Positions 52,008 to 61,302 of a DNA stretch of 64,000 nt are shown one piece after another (within the stretch, counting starts at the first letter, position 1; each line of letters begins with the position of its first letter). The DNA lies in assembly GCA_964036665.1 (NCBI GenBank), contig OZ038530.1, forward strand, positions 124,001 through 188,000, written 5' to 3'. The notes below the pieces were generated by a model that was not told the origin of the DNA, ran no database searches, and saw only the letters and a list, made by a program, of their open reading frames with translations. The position numbers were made by a program, and so were the translations under genes. The stretch is from Gordius sp. MW1. Lineage: Eukaryota > Nematomorpha > Gordioida > Gordea > Gordiidae.

Positions 52008-53522
52008 TGCAATCAGGCGTAGCCAGGATTGCCTCAAGGGGGGGGGGGGGGGTTCAAAAAAATTTATTTGATAATACTATTAAACAAAAATTTAACGGGC
52101 CTAGGAGATGGGAGTCTGGGACGAAGCCCCCAGGAGATGGGGGTTTGCGGACGGAGCCCCCAAAGGGGACTGGGGGCGAAGCGAAGCTCTTAACGGGGGT
52201 CTGGGGGCTATTTTGTCAGTATATATGATTGGTTTTTGGTAAAAAACGCATTAATAATATCTTCAGCGACGCAAATTGCAAAAAGCTCCTTCCAATTTTA
52301 CTGTTTGTGCTAACTATGGCCAATGTTTAAACTAAACAATGGGTCTTTTAGGCATATTTTGCCCATTAGTACCAAAAATTGTCCCGCCTCTGGACCGTTA
52401 AAATGAAATTATAAGCCCGAGTTAGCCCCTCTGATAGTTTGCAAAGCGGCCCAGCCTAAACACTTCCCAAAAAAATTCAAAAATATTCTGTGACTTCTTT
52501 AACATTTTATGTCAATACTAAATCAATATACCTATTTTTGTTAATTTTTTACGATCCCCTTATTAAATTATAAAAAATCCAGGAATCTGCTTATATCACA
52601 AGTTCTATGAATAATTAACGAACAAATATTAATATGGATTTAATTATATTGAAAATTTTAATAATAATAAAATTTGATAAACATCATAAATAACCACCAT
52701 TTTTTATATATTAAGATAAAAAGATTTTGCCCCTATCAATAGCTAGGCCCGTCCCATCGTTTTATTACCATAAAGCTCGTCCAAGCCCGGCCCGCAATTT
52801 TTAACAAAAAGCTCATCCATGCCCGGCTGCGGTGCCAGCTGTATTTGCTTTAATAAAGTTGGCTAAATCATAATCTTTAAAAAGTAAACCTTAAAAAATG
52901 ATTTTACTGAACCATGAAAAATATTAATTTTTAGTTGAATTTTCACATCAATTTCTACTGTAAAATTAGCACGAACAATTTCTAAGAAATTAGATTTTGA
53001 AGTATGTTTAAAAATGAAGCATGCATGGATGAAATGTTCCAAACGCTTTATAAAATTATCATTAAAATTTAGTATTAATTAATTGTATTTTATTATTGTA
53101 CTCTTGTCTAGTAGTATATCCGCAATCTCTAAAAACAAGGAACTAATGTAAATGCCCTTGTTAAATATTAAGAAAAATAAAATTATTAATTACCTTAATT
53201 TGGCTTGTATTAGCATCTTCCTCGTTTATGTTAGAAGTTACGATAGTTTTTTAAAGAAATATTAAGAATTTAACTTCTTCCTATTAGAAAACACGCATTC
53301 GGGACAGAAAATTTTTGCATAAATAGTGTTAGAATTAGTAGAGATTTCATCTAAAATTAAATATCAAATTAATTACGATTTTATTAATTATTTTTTATAT
53401 GCCTACACTAATACCTCTATTTATATCATTGAATTTTTCCGTATAATTTGAAAAAAATTAAATTTTTCTGTCCAAGGGGGGGTTTTAACCCGAAACCCCT
53501 CTTCCCTACGCCAATGATTGCA
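52008..53522. mobile_element. Candidate transposon with GGCGTAG ends
   Basis: The left end is TGCAATCAGGCGTAGCCAGG followed by a 15-base G run. The right end, read on the minus strand, is TGCAATCATTGGCGTAGGGA followed by GGGGTTTCGGG and a C run. The ends form an imperfect inverted repeat with a 2-base insertion, and both have a G-tract just inside. The interior (about 1.5 kb) is AT-rich and contains several AAGCCCGG-like patches (52,400-52,830) but no transposase frame. Pairing of the two ends is inferred; they may be two separate fragments. Confidence 0.35.
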
Positions 53523-53644
53523 CTGCAATCATTTGTCGAATTAGTTTAATCATATTATTGTAACTATGGACCATTAGAAAATTTCCTCCGTCTAAATATA
53601 AGATTTTTAAGAACGTTTTATTTTCATACATTTGACTTAAACAT

Positions 53645-53650
53645 TTTATT
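53645..53650 (-). promoter_or_regulatory. Polyadenylation signal AATAAA
   Basis: A minus-strand AATAAA lies about 140 bp beyond the last stop (53,787) of the broken FN3-type gene, a fitting place for its 3' end. Confidence 0.35.
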
Positions 53651-53786
53651 AAATATTTCTGTTATAAAATATCACATCTTCGAATATATAAATCTTAATG
53701 AATTGAGCGAGAACTAGGTAGTGTATGTTTGAGCATTTGTCTGATAGTTGGATCTCTAATTGCACGTTTCAATTTTGGTGGTAATT

Positions 53787-55758
53787 TTATTCGCGTTCGG
53801 CTATAGAAGTTAAGCGCCTGCAATGAAGGGATTCATTAGGAGTTTTGAATAAGTTGCTAGGTGAGGGTTGTTCAAACGTGAACACGTTTCCCGACTTCTT
53901 CATAGCAGACTCCTAGCTTTTGGCAGATGACATGGCCTTATCTCGTGCTAATGGCTCTTGGTAAAAGGTGTCGTCATCTTCTACCAGCAAGGTCGTGGGC
54001 TGGTTAATCGCTTCGTAGTAGGACAAGCAAGGCTCGCAAATCCTTTCAGTGGATTACGATTTTCGAGTTTGTAAAGGCTCACCCACTAAGTAATATTTTT
54101 CACAGTTGCTACTGCTTACGCTCTTAGCTATACGTCTCATGCCATGGCTTCGGTGCTGTAGACCCTCGTTATAAAATTGACCGACAGAAAATGATCGAGT
54201 TGTTGGCAATCCCCTGCTAGCAAAATCCATTCGTTTAACGAGCCGGACGTTGGAACTTTCAAAGAGACTATCGTTGGTGAGGTAAGCTTCTAATGCTTTG
54301 TTGGCTTTAGACGATTTGCGCCTTCGGGGAAAAAATGGATGGGTCCTGGTGATTGTATGATTATCTTGGGTCCGTAATAATTATCGTGATGCCCCAGCTC
54401 GTTGGTCGTAGTCATGTCTTTAAACCAAAAATATAAATACTTGCGCCTCTTCACGAATAGAACCAGCGAAGGGGCGAGTGTAAAAATACAAAGCGCAAGG
54501 ATGCACAGCAAAAAGGCATTGTTGCTGGCGTTACAAGGATATGCCTTGAGGACTGGAATTCGACGTGGGATTTGAATCCTTGTTGATGATGATGTTAAAG
54601 TGATTTCCAGGCTCGGATTGTTGTTTCGTTTTATTAGCCAAAATTCCGCGGGTGAAGGAGGACAGTATCGATTCCTCGAGAACGGAGGCCCGATCTGGGT
54701 AATAAGTGACACCGTATCCAATTAAACCGTCGGCCGAAAACGCGTTGACGTGTACGATCCAGGGCATCTCAAGATTTTCTTTGCTAAGGAGCATAGACGT
54801 TTCTACCGACTTGAGAAAGAAGAAACAATATTATTACATACAATTGTATTTAAAAATAATAATGGGGGGGGGGGATAATATTGACAATAAAAAACTTGAA
54901 TTTACTTGAGCAATTTGATCGTAAGATGAATTGTGCTTAATCCAAAGCGTGTAAACTATAGCGGGATCTGGGGTATCGGGTTTGACTGTAGAGATATTGG
55001 TTTCCAGTACACGTAAACATTGGGTCCTTGATCCTCTATTTTAATGGGCCTTATTTTTTGAATGGGATTTTTGGTGACCATTTTACCATTTCCTTGAGAC
55101 GTGAGGTAATTAAAATCGTTGCCTAGGACTTCCTTGTCATCCCTACCAATTTGTGGAACGGTCGTCAGTGGGTTTTGGTCGTGATAAGCACAGGCCACTT
55201 TGCATCCCGGAAACTATTCGTAAAACATTATTATTATTTTTCAAAATTATAAACTATTTTATTAATTTGGTGGATTTAAAAAAGCTTACGCATAAGGTTT
55301 TAACGGTGCAAAGGATTCCCCATATGTGAAATTGGAAGTAAAACATTTCGCAGTTGTCCCAACACTAAAGTCAATACATACTCAATAGATATAATAAGCA
55401 TGCGTCTCTATAAAATATGACAAAGTAATGATTTTAAATACATAATTATAATATACGATGTAGCAATTGGATATAATTTTACATTCCTGATCGTATTTTA
55501 CGGTTCCCAGCTGTAACGTAAAAATATGAAAACATTAAAATATCTATAAAAACACCATCGATCGAATATAAAATATTCTAGAGCACTGAAAAGTGTTACA
55601 TATTTGTAAAAAAAATTACCTGATTAGCGGGCCGTGAGATGATAAGGAATTTCACTGTCATAACTCCTCGATATATATGAATCAGTCTCGGTTACAAGCA
55701 CAAAAAGAAGAAGCATCGAGAAGCCAATCGTTAAGGAAAACATTAAATTATTATTCAT
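53787..55758 (-). pseudogene. Broken five-exon gene: leader, Cys-rich module, FN3-like domain, membrane span, long tail
   Basis: Five exons are linked by GT..AG introns, all phase 0: 55,758-55,620 (hydrophobic leader from an ATG at 55,758), 55,510-55,457, 55,364-55,290, 55,213-54,906 and 54,809-53,787. Exons 2 to 4 give a cysteine-rich module (SNCYICWDNCE, then LCFPGCKVACAYH). Exons 4 and 5 give an FN3-like fold (NVYVYWKP, PAIVYTLWIKHNSS, PWIVHVNAFSADGLIGYG). Then come NSS/NAS sites, a membrane span (FLLCILALCIFTLAPSLVLF), KRRK and a tail of over 180 residues. Lesions: leader frame meets TAA at 55,624; exon 4 is 308 nt with a shift near 54,985; a +1 shift near 54,540; a compensating shift at an A6/G4 run (54,326-54,335); in-frame TAA at 54,054 and TAG at 53,913. 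Good splice sites with so many lesions suggest a non-processed pseudogene; assembly indels are the alternative. A start at 55,661 would avoid the first lesion. Family not identified. Confidence 0.6.
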
Positions 55759-55824
55759 GCTTGAGTATGTGGTGTAGCGAAAATTTAAATTTTGAGCGAC
55801 AAATTTTACTGGAACAAAATTCAA

Positions 55825-56693
55825 AGGGTGGAAAACATTATCACCAAGGTGTAAAAAATAAAATGAGAACGCTTCTTTTAACGTTGGTCTTTTATATGGG
55901 TATGAGGGAAGGGGGGTAAAAGTTGTGGTCTTAAGAAAGAAGACACACCGACAGCAATAATATCCGCTGCAATTATGTACAAAAAGGTTTCAAACGCGTT
56001 TTCCCGCTTAAATTCATTCTTTATAATCAAGAAGCTCTCAATACTATGACACTCATTCATAACATTCTTATTAAAAGTCTCTAAGCCACTTTAAAAAATA
56101 ACTTCCTCTCATTATTGAAGGACTTTGCTGTAAATATAAAACTTATACGCATTTTTCTAAAGTGATATAATAACTTGGACGACTTCCGTTACTTATTTAT
56201 AATAAATATGTATACCTTGTGCTTGACAAATGATTGTTATTTATGATGGTAAAAAAATTAAAAGAGTCGCAGCCCTTTGTAAATTAAATCGTCTTTTTTG
56301 TGTAATTGCGGTTGTTTTAAACGTGTTCGCTGCAGCAATGCAATACACAATGGGGCAAAGGTAGAGCGTGGCGCCAGACACCGATTAAGTTATTGCCTTA
56401 TAATTGCAAGGATGGACAAATAGAAACCTCTATTTGTGTGAACATTATGCAATGCGACACGTTTTAAAATGGCAGTATTTAACCTTACAAAATCTATAAA
56501 GGGTCTAAAAATGACGGTAATAACTTTGTCCAATCAAAAAAAGCTAAAAGTTACACCTTAAAATAAAATTTAATTGTATTAAGTAAAAAATAGAAATGAT
56601 TTATTAGAATGGGCAACTGGCTTTTTTAATATGGTTTTATAACTCTGGCCTGTAAAAATGAATCATTTACCATAATATTTTTCTAAATTAGTG
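55825..56693. other. AT-rich intergenic stretch upstream of the broken gene
   Basis: This is the expected promoter side of the minus-strand pseudogene. I see no convincing TATA box or exon. A short plus-strand frame at 55,677-55,919 and a minus frame at 55,878-56,060 are not supported. Confidence 0.4.
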
Positions 56694-56836
56694 CATGGGC
56701 GTAGCCGAGAAGGGTGGCAGGAAGGGGCGGCTGCCCCCCTCTAAATCCAAAAATTTATTAAAATTTCTAATGATCATTTTGCCTCTCCCTAAATAAATTT
56801 TGCCCCTCTCTAATTCCAATACTGGTTACGCCCATG
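56694..56836. mobile_element. 143-bp MITE with 8-bp target duplication (hAT-like)
   Basis: The terminal inverted repeats are CATGGGCGTAGCC (56,694-56,706) and its partner GGTTACGCCCATG (56,824-56,836), 12 of 13 matching. The element is flanked by perfect direct repeats AATTAGTG at 56,686-56,693 and 56,837-56,844. An 8-bp target duplication is typical of hAT transposases. The interior has no coding frame and carries CTGCCCCCCTCT and TGCCCCTCTCT, so it is a non-autonomous element that was moved in trans. Confidence 0.8.
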
Positions 56837-56844
56837 AATTAGTG

Positions 56845-57728
56845 GAATATTTTGACCAGAGATCTAAATCAGTAAAAAGCCTTTAACTAAATTTTAATAG
56901 CATTTAAAGCCAACTTATTATTTTATGTTATCACATAATGATAATAATTGATTCTGAAAGCATTTTTGATACCCATTATGGTTATCCTTGAATAACTTAT
57001 ATGAAATTAATAATTAAAAGACAGTTTTAAAGCATTCAAAATGATTTATTAATTCTTTTATGACGTTTAGCATCATGTATCATATTATAAATTAAAATTA
57101 TAAAAATAAATTTGAAAATTTTTTCCCACCCCATTTAAGAAAATCCTTGCTACGTGCCTGTAAAAGTAGTTTAGTTTATAGAAATTTTCCATTTATATAT
57201 TCTCCTATAAATCTCCTTACATTAAAGTTTTAATGTGTTTCGATTGGTTAATATTTAAGATTGTAAATTTAATAAAAAATTTATTATTTAACTAAACATG
57301 ATATGGTATTAAGGTTTATTGAGCCGTGTTTACCTAGGGTGTCACAACCACAAGAATGAAATATAATCTACGAGGGTATGTAATTCAATTATAAGTCAGC
57401 AAAGATTTTGTAACTTGAATTTAGCAACATTTTTTAAACAAGGAGAGTCGCAATTAATTCATATTATTCCAAATAAATTTTGTCATAAAAAATTACAAAG
57501 TAAAATTTTAAATCAATTTAGACTAATCAGGCCATGTTTAATTTAAAACCACGATATAAACAAGTGTAGATTGTGTACTATAAAACATTTAGAAATTGTA
57601 ATAGCTTCTTATAACTAAGGCATTTTTATTCAATAATTTCCCAATAATTAGATCTATTTACAGTAATGCAATAAAAAAATGTATCACCAAATTTTTAATG
57701 AACATTGCATATTTTTATTCACTCTTTG
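56845..57728. other. AT-rich intergenic stretch, nothing recognised
   Basis: Very AT-rich, without long frames, repeats or RNA genes that I can identify. Confidence 0.5.
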
Positions 57729-57729
57729 A

Positions 57730-57735
57730 TTTATT
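57730..57735 (-). promoter_or_regulatory. Polyadenylation signal AATAAA
   Basis: Minus-strand AATAAA about 95 bp past the stop codon of the BACK/PHR-like exon. Confidence 0.4.
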
Positions 57736-57828
57736 GCACAATTAATCCGCATAAGTATTTGTTACGCTTAGCGATATTTAGACAAAAATTGCCGATCCAT
57801 ATTTTATGCTATGACAAGATTTAATATT

Positions 57829-58372
57829 TTAAGGAGATGTTAGTGGCGGACGCGTTTGCACTTTGAACCACTTCGTTTGCCCATTAATTTCAATGAGTAG
57901 AGGATTTTTAAAATCCACTCTAATATAGGATTCGCTGCTATTATAAGAACCAGGGTATAAATGGGTGGAAGTTAAGAGAATTTCCTGATCATATAACTTG
58001 ATCTCATAATTAACGCAAGGATGATAATTTGAGGTCCAAGGATTTAGTATGTAGTATATGCCGTGAATTTTTATACTCACTAATGCCTCACTTTGAATCG
58101 AAAAGTAACCTTCTGGGGGATATGAATATGACCTTCCCTGATTGTAAGTAGAAACAAAAATAGATGATTCCACCTTTCGCTTTCGAGACTTGGTAATAAA
58201 TTCGTTTAATTTATTCGATTCACTTTTTCCAAAATGAGAAAAAAGGACTTCTATTATTTCTTCTTGATTAAGTATGCCAAATTTAACAATTATATCTTTA
58301 AAGTCCTTTACACTAATTAGCGGGTATCTAATAGCTTTGATAATATCCTCGCCTAAGAATGCTCTGATGTGG
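57829..58372 (-). CDS. 3' exon of a BTB-BACK-PHR-like protein
   Basis: The open frame (stop TAA at 57,829-57,831) matches the BACK domain pattern of BTB adaptor proteins: HIRAFLGEDIIKAIRYPLIS, then DFKDIIVKFGILNQEEIIEV and LFSHFGKS. About 25 residues of KSRKRKVES linker follow, then a beta-rich stretch (GYFSIQSEALVSIKIHGIYY, NYEIKLYDQEILL, SSESYIRVDFKNPLLIEING) that fits the PHR fold found after BACK in BTBD1/2/3/6-type proteins. Such proteins recruit substrates to Cullin-3 ubiquitin ligases. The BTB domain is not here and should be in exons further up the minus strand, beyond 58.4 kb or outside the window. Acceptor candidates are CCCAG at 58,373 and CATCAG at 58,364. The reading frame continues to 58,425 but that part lies in a fold-back repeat and is probably intron. 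No lesion is seen. If no BTB exons exist upstream, this is a fragment. Confidence 0.55.
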
Positions 58373-58392
58373 CTGGGCGTGATTAGTGGTGG

Positions 58393-58572
58393 GGAAACCT
58401 GAGGTTTTATAAACCTTAACCTCAAGGTCAGGTTTGAGGTTGATTGACAACCTCATCATCCTAAAACCTAACCTTAAGGTTAGGTTCGAGGTTTATAATG
58501 ACCTCAAGGTTTTTCATGTAAAAAATCCTTAAAACCTCAGGTCCACCTTGAGGTCACCTCGAGGTTTCAACA
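58393..58572. repeat. Fold-back cluster of AACCTCAAGGT motifs with a 22-bp palindrome
   Basis: About ten variants of ACCTCAAGGT or its complement occur within 180 bp. They include a perfect 22-bp palindrome at 58,465-58,486 (arm AACCTAACCTT). The ends resemble each other in inverted orientation, with GAAACCT near 58,394 and AGGTTTC near 58,562. It may be a small MITE. It sits directly against the likely splice acceptor of the BACK/PHR-like exon. Confidence 0.6.
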
Positions 58573-58674
58573 AGTATGCTTCCTTTTTTATATCTTAATA
58601 TTACGACTAAATTATAGTCTCTAACAGAAATAAAATTATTAAGTATATATATATATATTAAAAATATTTCAAAA

Positions 58675-58880
58675 CTCGGGCCTTCGGCCCTCGTGGGAAG
58701 AGGAAGGGGGGAATGGGAGTAGGGGAAGGCTCCGTATAAACGTAGCATATTTGCTATGCAATTTATGGGCGAGAAAGGTAGGAAGGGGTGAGAATGACTA
58801 TAGGGGTGTATTAAATATAAAATAATTAGTTATAGACCCTTGTAGGGGAGGGCATAGGGTAATTATCAATGTTAACCAAT
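58675..58880. mobile_element. Dispersed repeat carrying the satellite core motif, copy 2
   Basis: Same order as at 50,025: hairpin GGGCC-TTC-GGCCC, a G/A-rich run, CGTATAAACGTAGCATATTT, the satellite core match, GAGAAAGGT, GGAAGGGG and TATAGGGGTGTATTAAAT, then GGGAGGGCATAGGGTAATTA. A SINE follows, as in copy 1, so the pair moves or duplicates together. Confidence 0.6.
58751..58770 (+). repeat. Satellite core motif outside the array (copy 2)
   Basis: The same 20 bases as at 50,123-50,142, identical to the satellite core from TTGC to GGGC. Confidence 0.85.
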
Positions 58881-58907
58881 TCAAAAACAAAAAAAATTTC
58901 GATTTAT

Positions 58908-59108
58908 TTGGCCAATGGTCATTTTTTAAATTGGTCAGTAGCCTGCGGACGATTAAAAAGTCATATTATCAATGTTATTAACAAGAAACATATATTAATT
59001 TAATTTAATAAGAATAAAAATTTTGCCCTCGCCGAGATTCGAAACCATATCAGTAGAGGCATCTGTTTAAAAGTCGTGCGCTATAACCCGTCACACCATG
59101 CTGGTATT
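58908..59108 (-). mobile_element. tRNA-derived SINE with A and B boxes
   Basis: On the minus strand the head reads CATGGTGTGACGGGTTATAG, CGCACGACTTTTAAACAGAT, then GGTTTCGAATCTCGG (B box, about 59,033-59,046). The ACTTTTAA loop between the boxes resembles the anticodon arm of a lysine tRNA (UUU). The body carries the diverged hairpin TTGGCCAATGGTCA..TTGGTCAG at 58,908-58,940. Confidence 0.65.
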
Positions 59109-59279
59109 AAAATAGTAGAAGTTATTATATTATGTTATTTATATAGATAATGAAATAATAAAGTTCTGCTTTATGTTTAGAAAATCAATATATTTCATCG
59201 GTCAGTAGCCAGCGGACAGTCAAAAAGTAATATTATCAATGGTATTAACAAGAACAAAATATTAATTTAATTAAAAAAA

Positions 59280-59835
59280 AAAATTTAAAAAAAAATTCCT
59301 TTCAGTTTTAAAAAGGGGCTAAATTCTGAAACTACCCGCCCGATTCGCTCGAAACTTTACCCGTAGGTGCCCAGGGCGGCCAGGGGTAAAATAGCCTTTT
59401 CAGATTCCTAAAATACCTTTTCGTTTTAAAAATATAGGACATTTCCCGGCCACACGTGCGGTGTAATATCTATGACACGTAGAAAAATTTTACTAATTAT
59501 ATAAACTTACGCGCGCCATCTAATAAAGTATAATTCGTGTTTTAATAGTAGATTGAATTTAATTAGAAATAACGGGCTGGGCTATGATTATACCTTTGAA
59601 GGAGGTTTCAAATTTTGTGTTAGTTTCTATCAATATATTGTATCGTAAATTAGAATCTAATACCTATATTTTTTTAACTATAACTTTTTAGGTTTTCTAA
59701 GAAATCACAATCTAATTAAATGAAATATATTAACCCAATAAAAAAATATATATGCATTTATAAGGTTAAAAATATATATTACATAGTTGGCTGTCTGTTA
59801 GACCATCTATAATAAATTTTTAGGTTATATTTAAA
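59280..59835. other. Intergenic stretch, no gene seen
   Basis: A GC-richer patch (59,325-59,460) with CCGCCCGATTCGCTCGAAAC and CCAGGGCGGCCAGGGG stands out from AT-rich surroundings and may be another repeat fragment. Nothing else recognised. Confidence 0.4.
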
Positions 59836-59837
59836 AT

Positions 59838-60405
59838 TTGGCCAATGGTCATTTTTTTCCATTGGTCAGTACCAACAGATACTCTATAAGTCAATGGATA
59901 GCCAAAAAACGGAAAAAAAAATTTAGATGCTCACTTTAGCCAATGGTCATTTTTTTGCATTGGTCAGCAGCCAGGACACGGTAAAAGGGGATATAAATTC
60001 ATAAGAGTCAAAAAAAAACAAAAAAAAATTTTCGAATCACATTTTGGCCAATGGTCATTTTTTCCATTGGTCAGCAGCTAGGACACGGTAAAAGTGGATA
60101 TAAATTCATAATAGTAAAAAAAAACGAAAAAAAATTTTCGAATCACATTTTGGCCAATGTTCATTTTATTCCATTGGTCAGCAGCCAACGGACGGCCAAA
60201 AAGTCATAATAGCAATGGTAGTAACAGGAACAATCATAATAGTCAAAAAAAAAGACGAAAAAAAACTTGGATTCACATTTTGGCCAATGGTCATTTTTTT
60301 CATTGGTCAGCAGCCAGCGGACGGCCAAAAAGTCTTATTATCAATGGTAGTAACAAGAAAAATCATAAGAGTCAAAAAAATCCGGGATTCGAACCCACAA
60401 ACTAG
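59838..60405. repeat. Tandem array of CCAATGG-hairpin SINE-body units, about five copies
   Basis: Units of about 100-128 bp start near 59,838, 59,938, 60,045, 60,148 and 60,276. Each has TTGGCCAATG(G/T)TCA, a T run, CATTGGTCAGCAGCCA or CAGTACCA, then ATAAATTCATA or CCAAAAAGTC and A-rich AAAACGAAAAAAA. The last unit ends in GGGATTCGAACCC (reverse tRNA B box, about 60,383). The ORFs seen here are chance readings of this repeat. Confidence 0.75.
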
Positions 60406-60433
60406 TTAAGTTAATTAAAATTAAAAGTAAACA

Positions 60434-60533
60434 GCGCGACAAGACATTGCGTGACAAGACATCGGTAAACAAAGCGTGACAAGACATCGGTAAACAAAAT
60501 CAAAAGGGAGCCCATAAATTGCATAGCAATTAA
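60434..60533 (-). repeat. 25-bp minisatellite joined to the satellite core motif
   Basis: GCGTGACAAGACATCGGTAA plus ACAAA is repeated exactly at 60,449-60,473 and 60,474-60,498, with a partial unit before it. Ten bases later comes GAGCCCATAAATTGCATAGC (60,508 onward), the reverse complement of the satellite core, matching over 26 bases to 60,533. This is the longest core match outside the array. As at 51.7 kb, a short GC-rich tandem repeat precedes the core on this strand. Confidence 0.8.
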
Positions 60534-61300
60534 TAAATTTATTTTAATAGCAAATTACGTGTATAATCTATAAATTTTTACTCTCTAATAAATTATCATT
60601 TTATTTGATAGAATTAATGCATGTGTATTTGATAATATTCTGCCATCTACATTGTGTTATATTTTATAACACATTTTTCAAATTCCCTGCTTATCTATGG
60701 TATTCTGTGATATACACACCTTGTATTTTTTGTTCTTTTATGGACAAAAAGGGATAATAGAATAAATTTTATGTATTTTAGATTGTATAAATAGTAAGAC
60801 GGCCTGGCGCCGTCAAAAAAATACTACTTTTATATCTTAATTAAGAATTCCTCATTTAAGCAGCATAAACTTCATATTTAAGTCAATCGAGATAAAAAAT
60901 TTTAGGACTCGCGCCTAGTTATAGAGCACTAAAACTCGTCTATACTTTATAAAGGAGACCTACATGGGCCAAATTTTTGGTTTTAGGCTCAGCCCATACC
61001 AACACAAATAAAATCTTTGGCCCGCACCCAGCCCGCAGATAAAACCCAAAATTTGCGCCGCCTTAGCCTCGCACTAGTAAAATCTATTTGTATAAAAAAT
61101 ATTTTGTATACTTCATAAGGTTCCTAAGCTAGGGAATAGTTTTAATCAAAAATTGATAATTTATTATTATTTTTTTTTTTTTTACAAACATCTTTTATTA
61201 AATGAAACTATATACTACCATAAAAATTATATGCGAGGTAAACATTCAAGAATTGCGATCGCGTTGAAATGACAAATTATAATTCCGATTTTCTGTTTTA
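60534..61300. other. AT-rich stretch, no gene; one hairpin
   Basis: A GC-rich hairpin GACGGC-CTGGC-GCCGTC lies at 60,798-60,814. Patches of GGCCCGCACCCAGCCCGC (61,018-61,035) resemble those inside the 52.0-53.5 kb element. It may include the 3' untranslated part of the minus-strand retrotransposon fragment that follows. No reading frame of note. Confidence 0.4.
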
Positions 61301-61302
61301 AA

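Noticed and set aside
52007..52228. 73-codon plus frame with GGGG and PPGDGG
   Set aside because: It reads a G-run and GGGGGTCTGGGG-type repeats at a transposon end; composition follows the repeat.
54531..54550. A 10-bp intron (GTAACGCCAG) that would restore the frame in the last exon of the broken gene
   Set aside because: The sequence would fit, but no known spliceosomal intron is that short and the other introns here are 79-109 bp.
53787..55758. Stop codon reassignment (TAA/TAG read as glutamine) to explain in-frame stops
   Set aside because: The same gene also needs frameshifts, the RT gene is broken in the same mixed way, and other frames (57,829, 49,579) end cleanly at TAA. Decay or assembly error is simpler, though not excluded.
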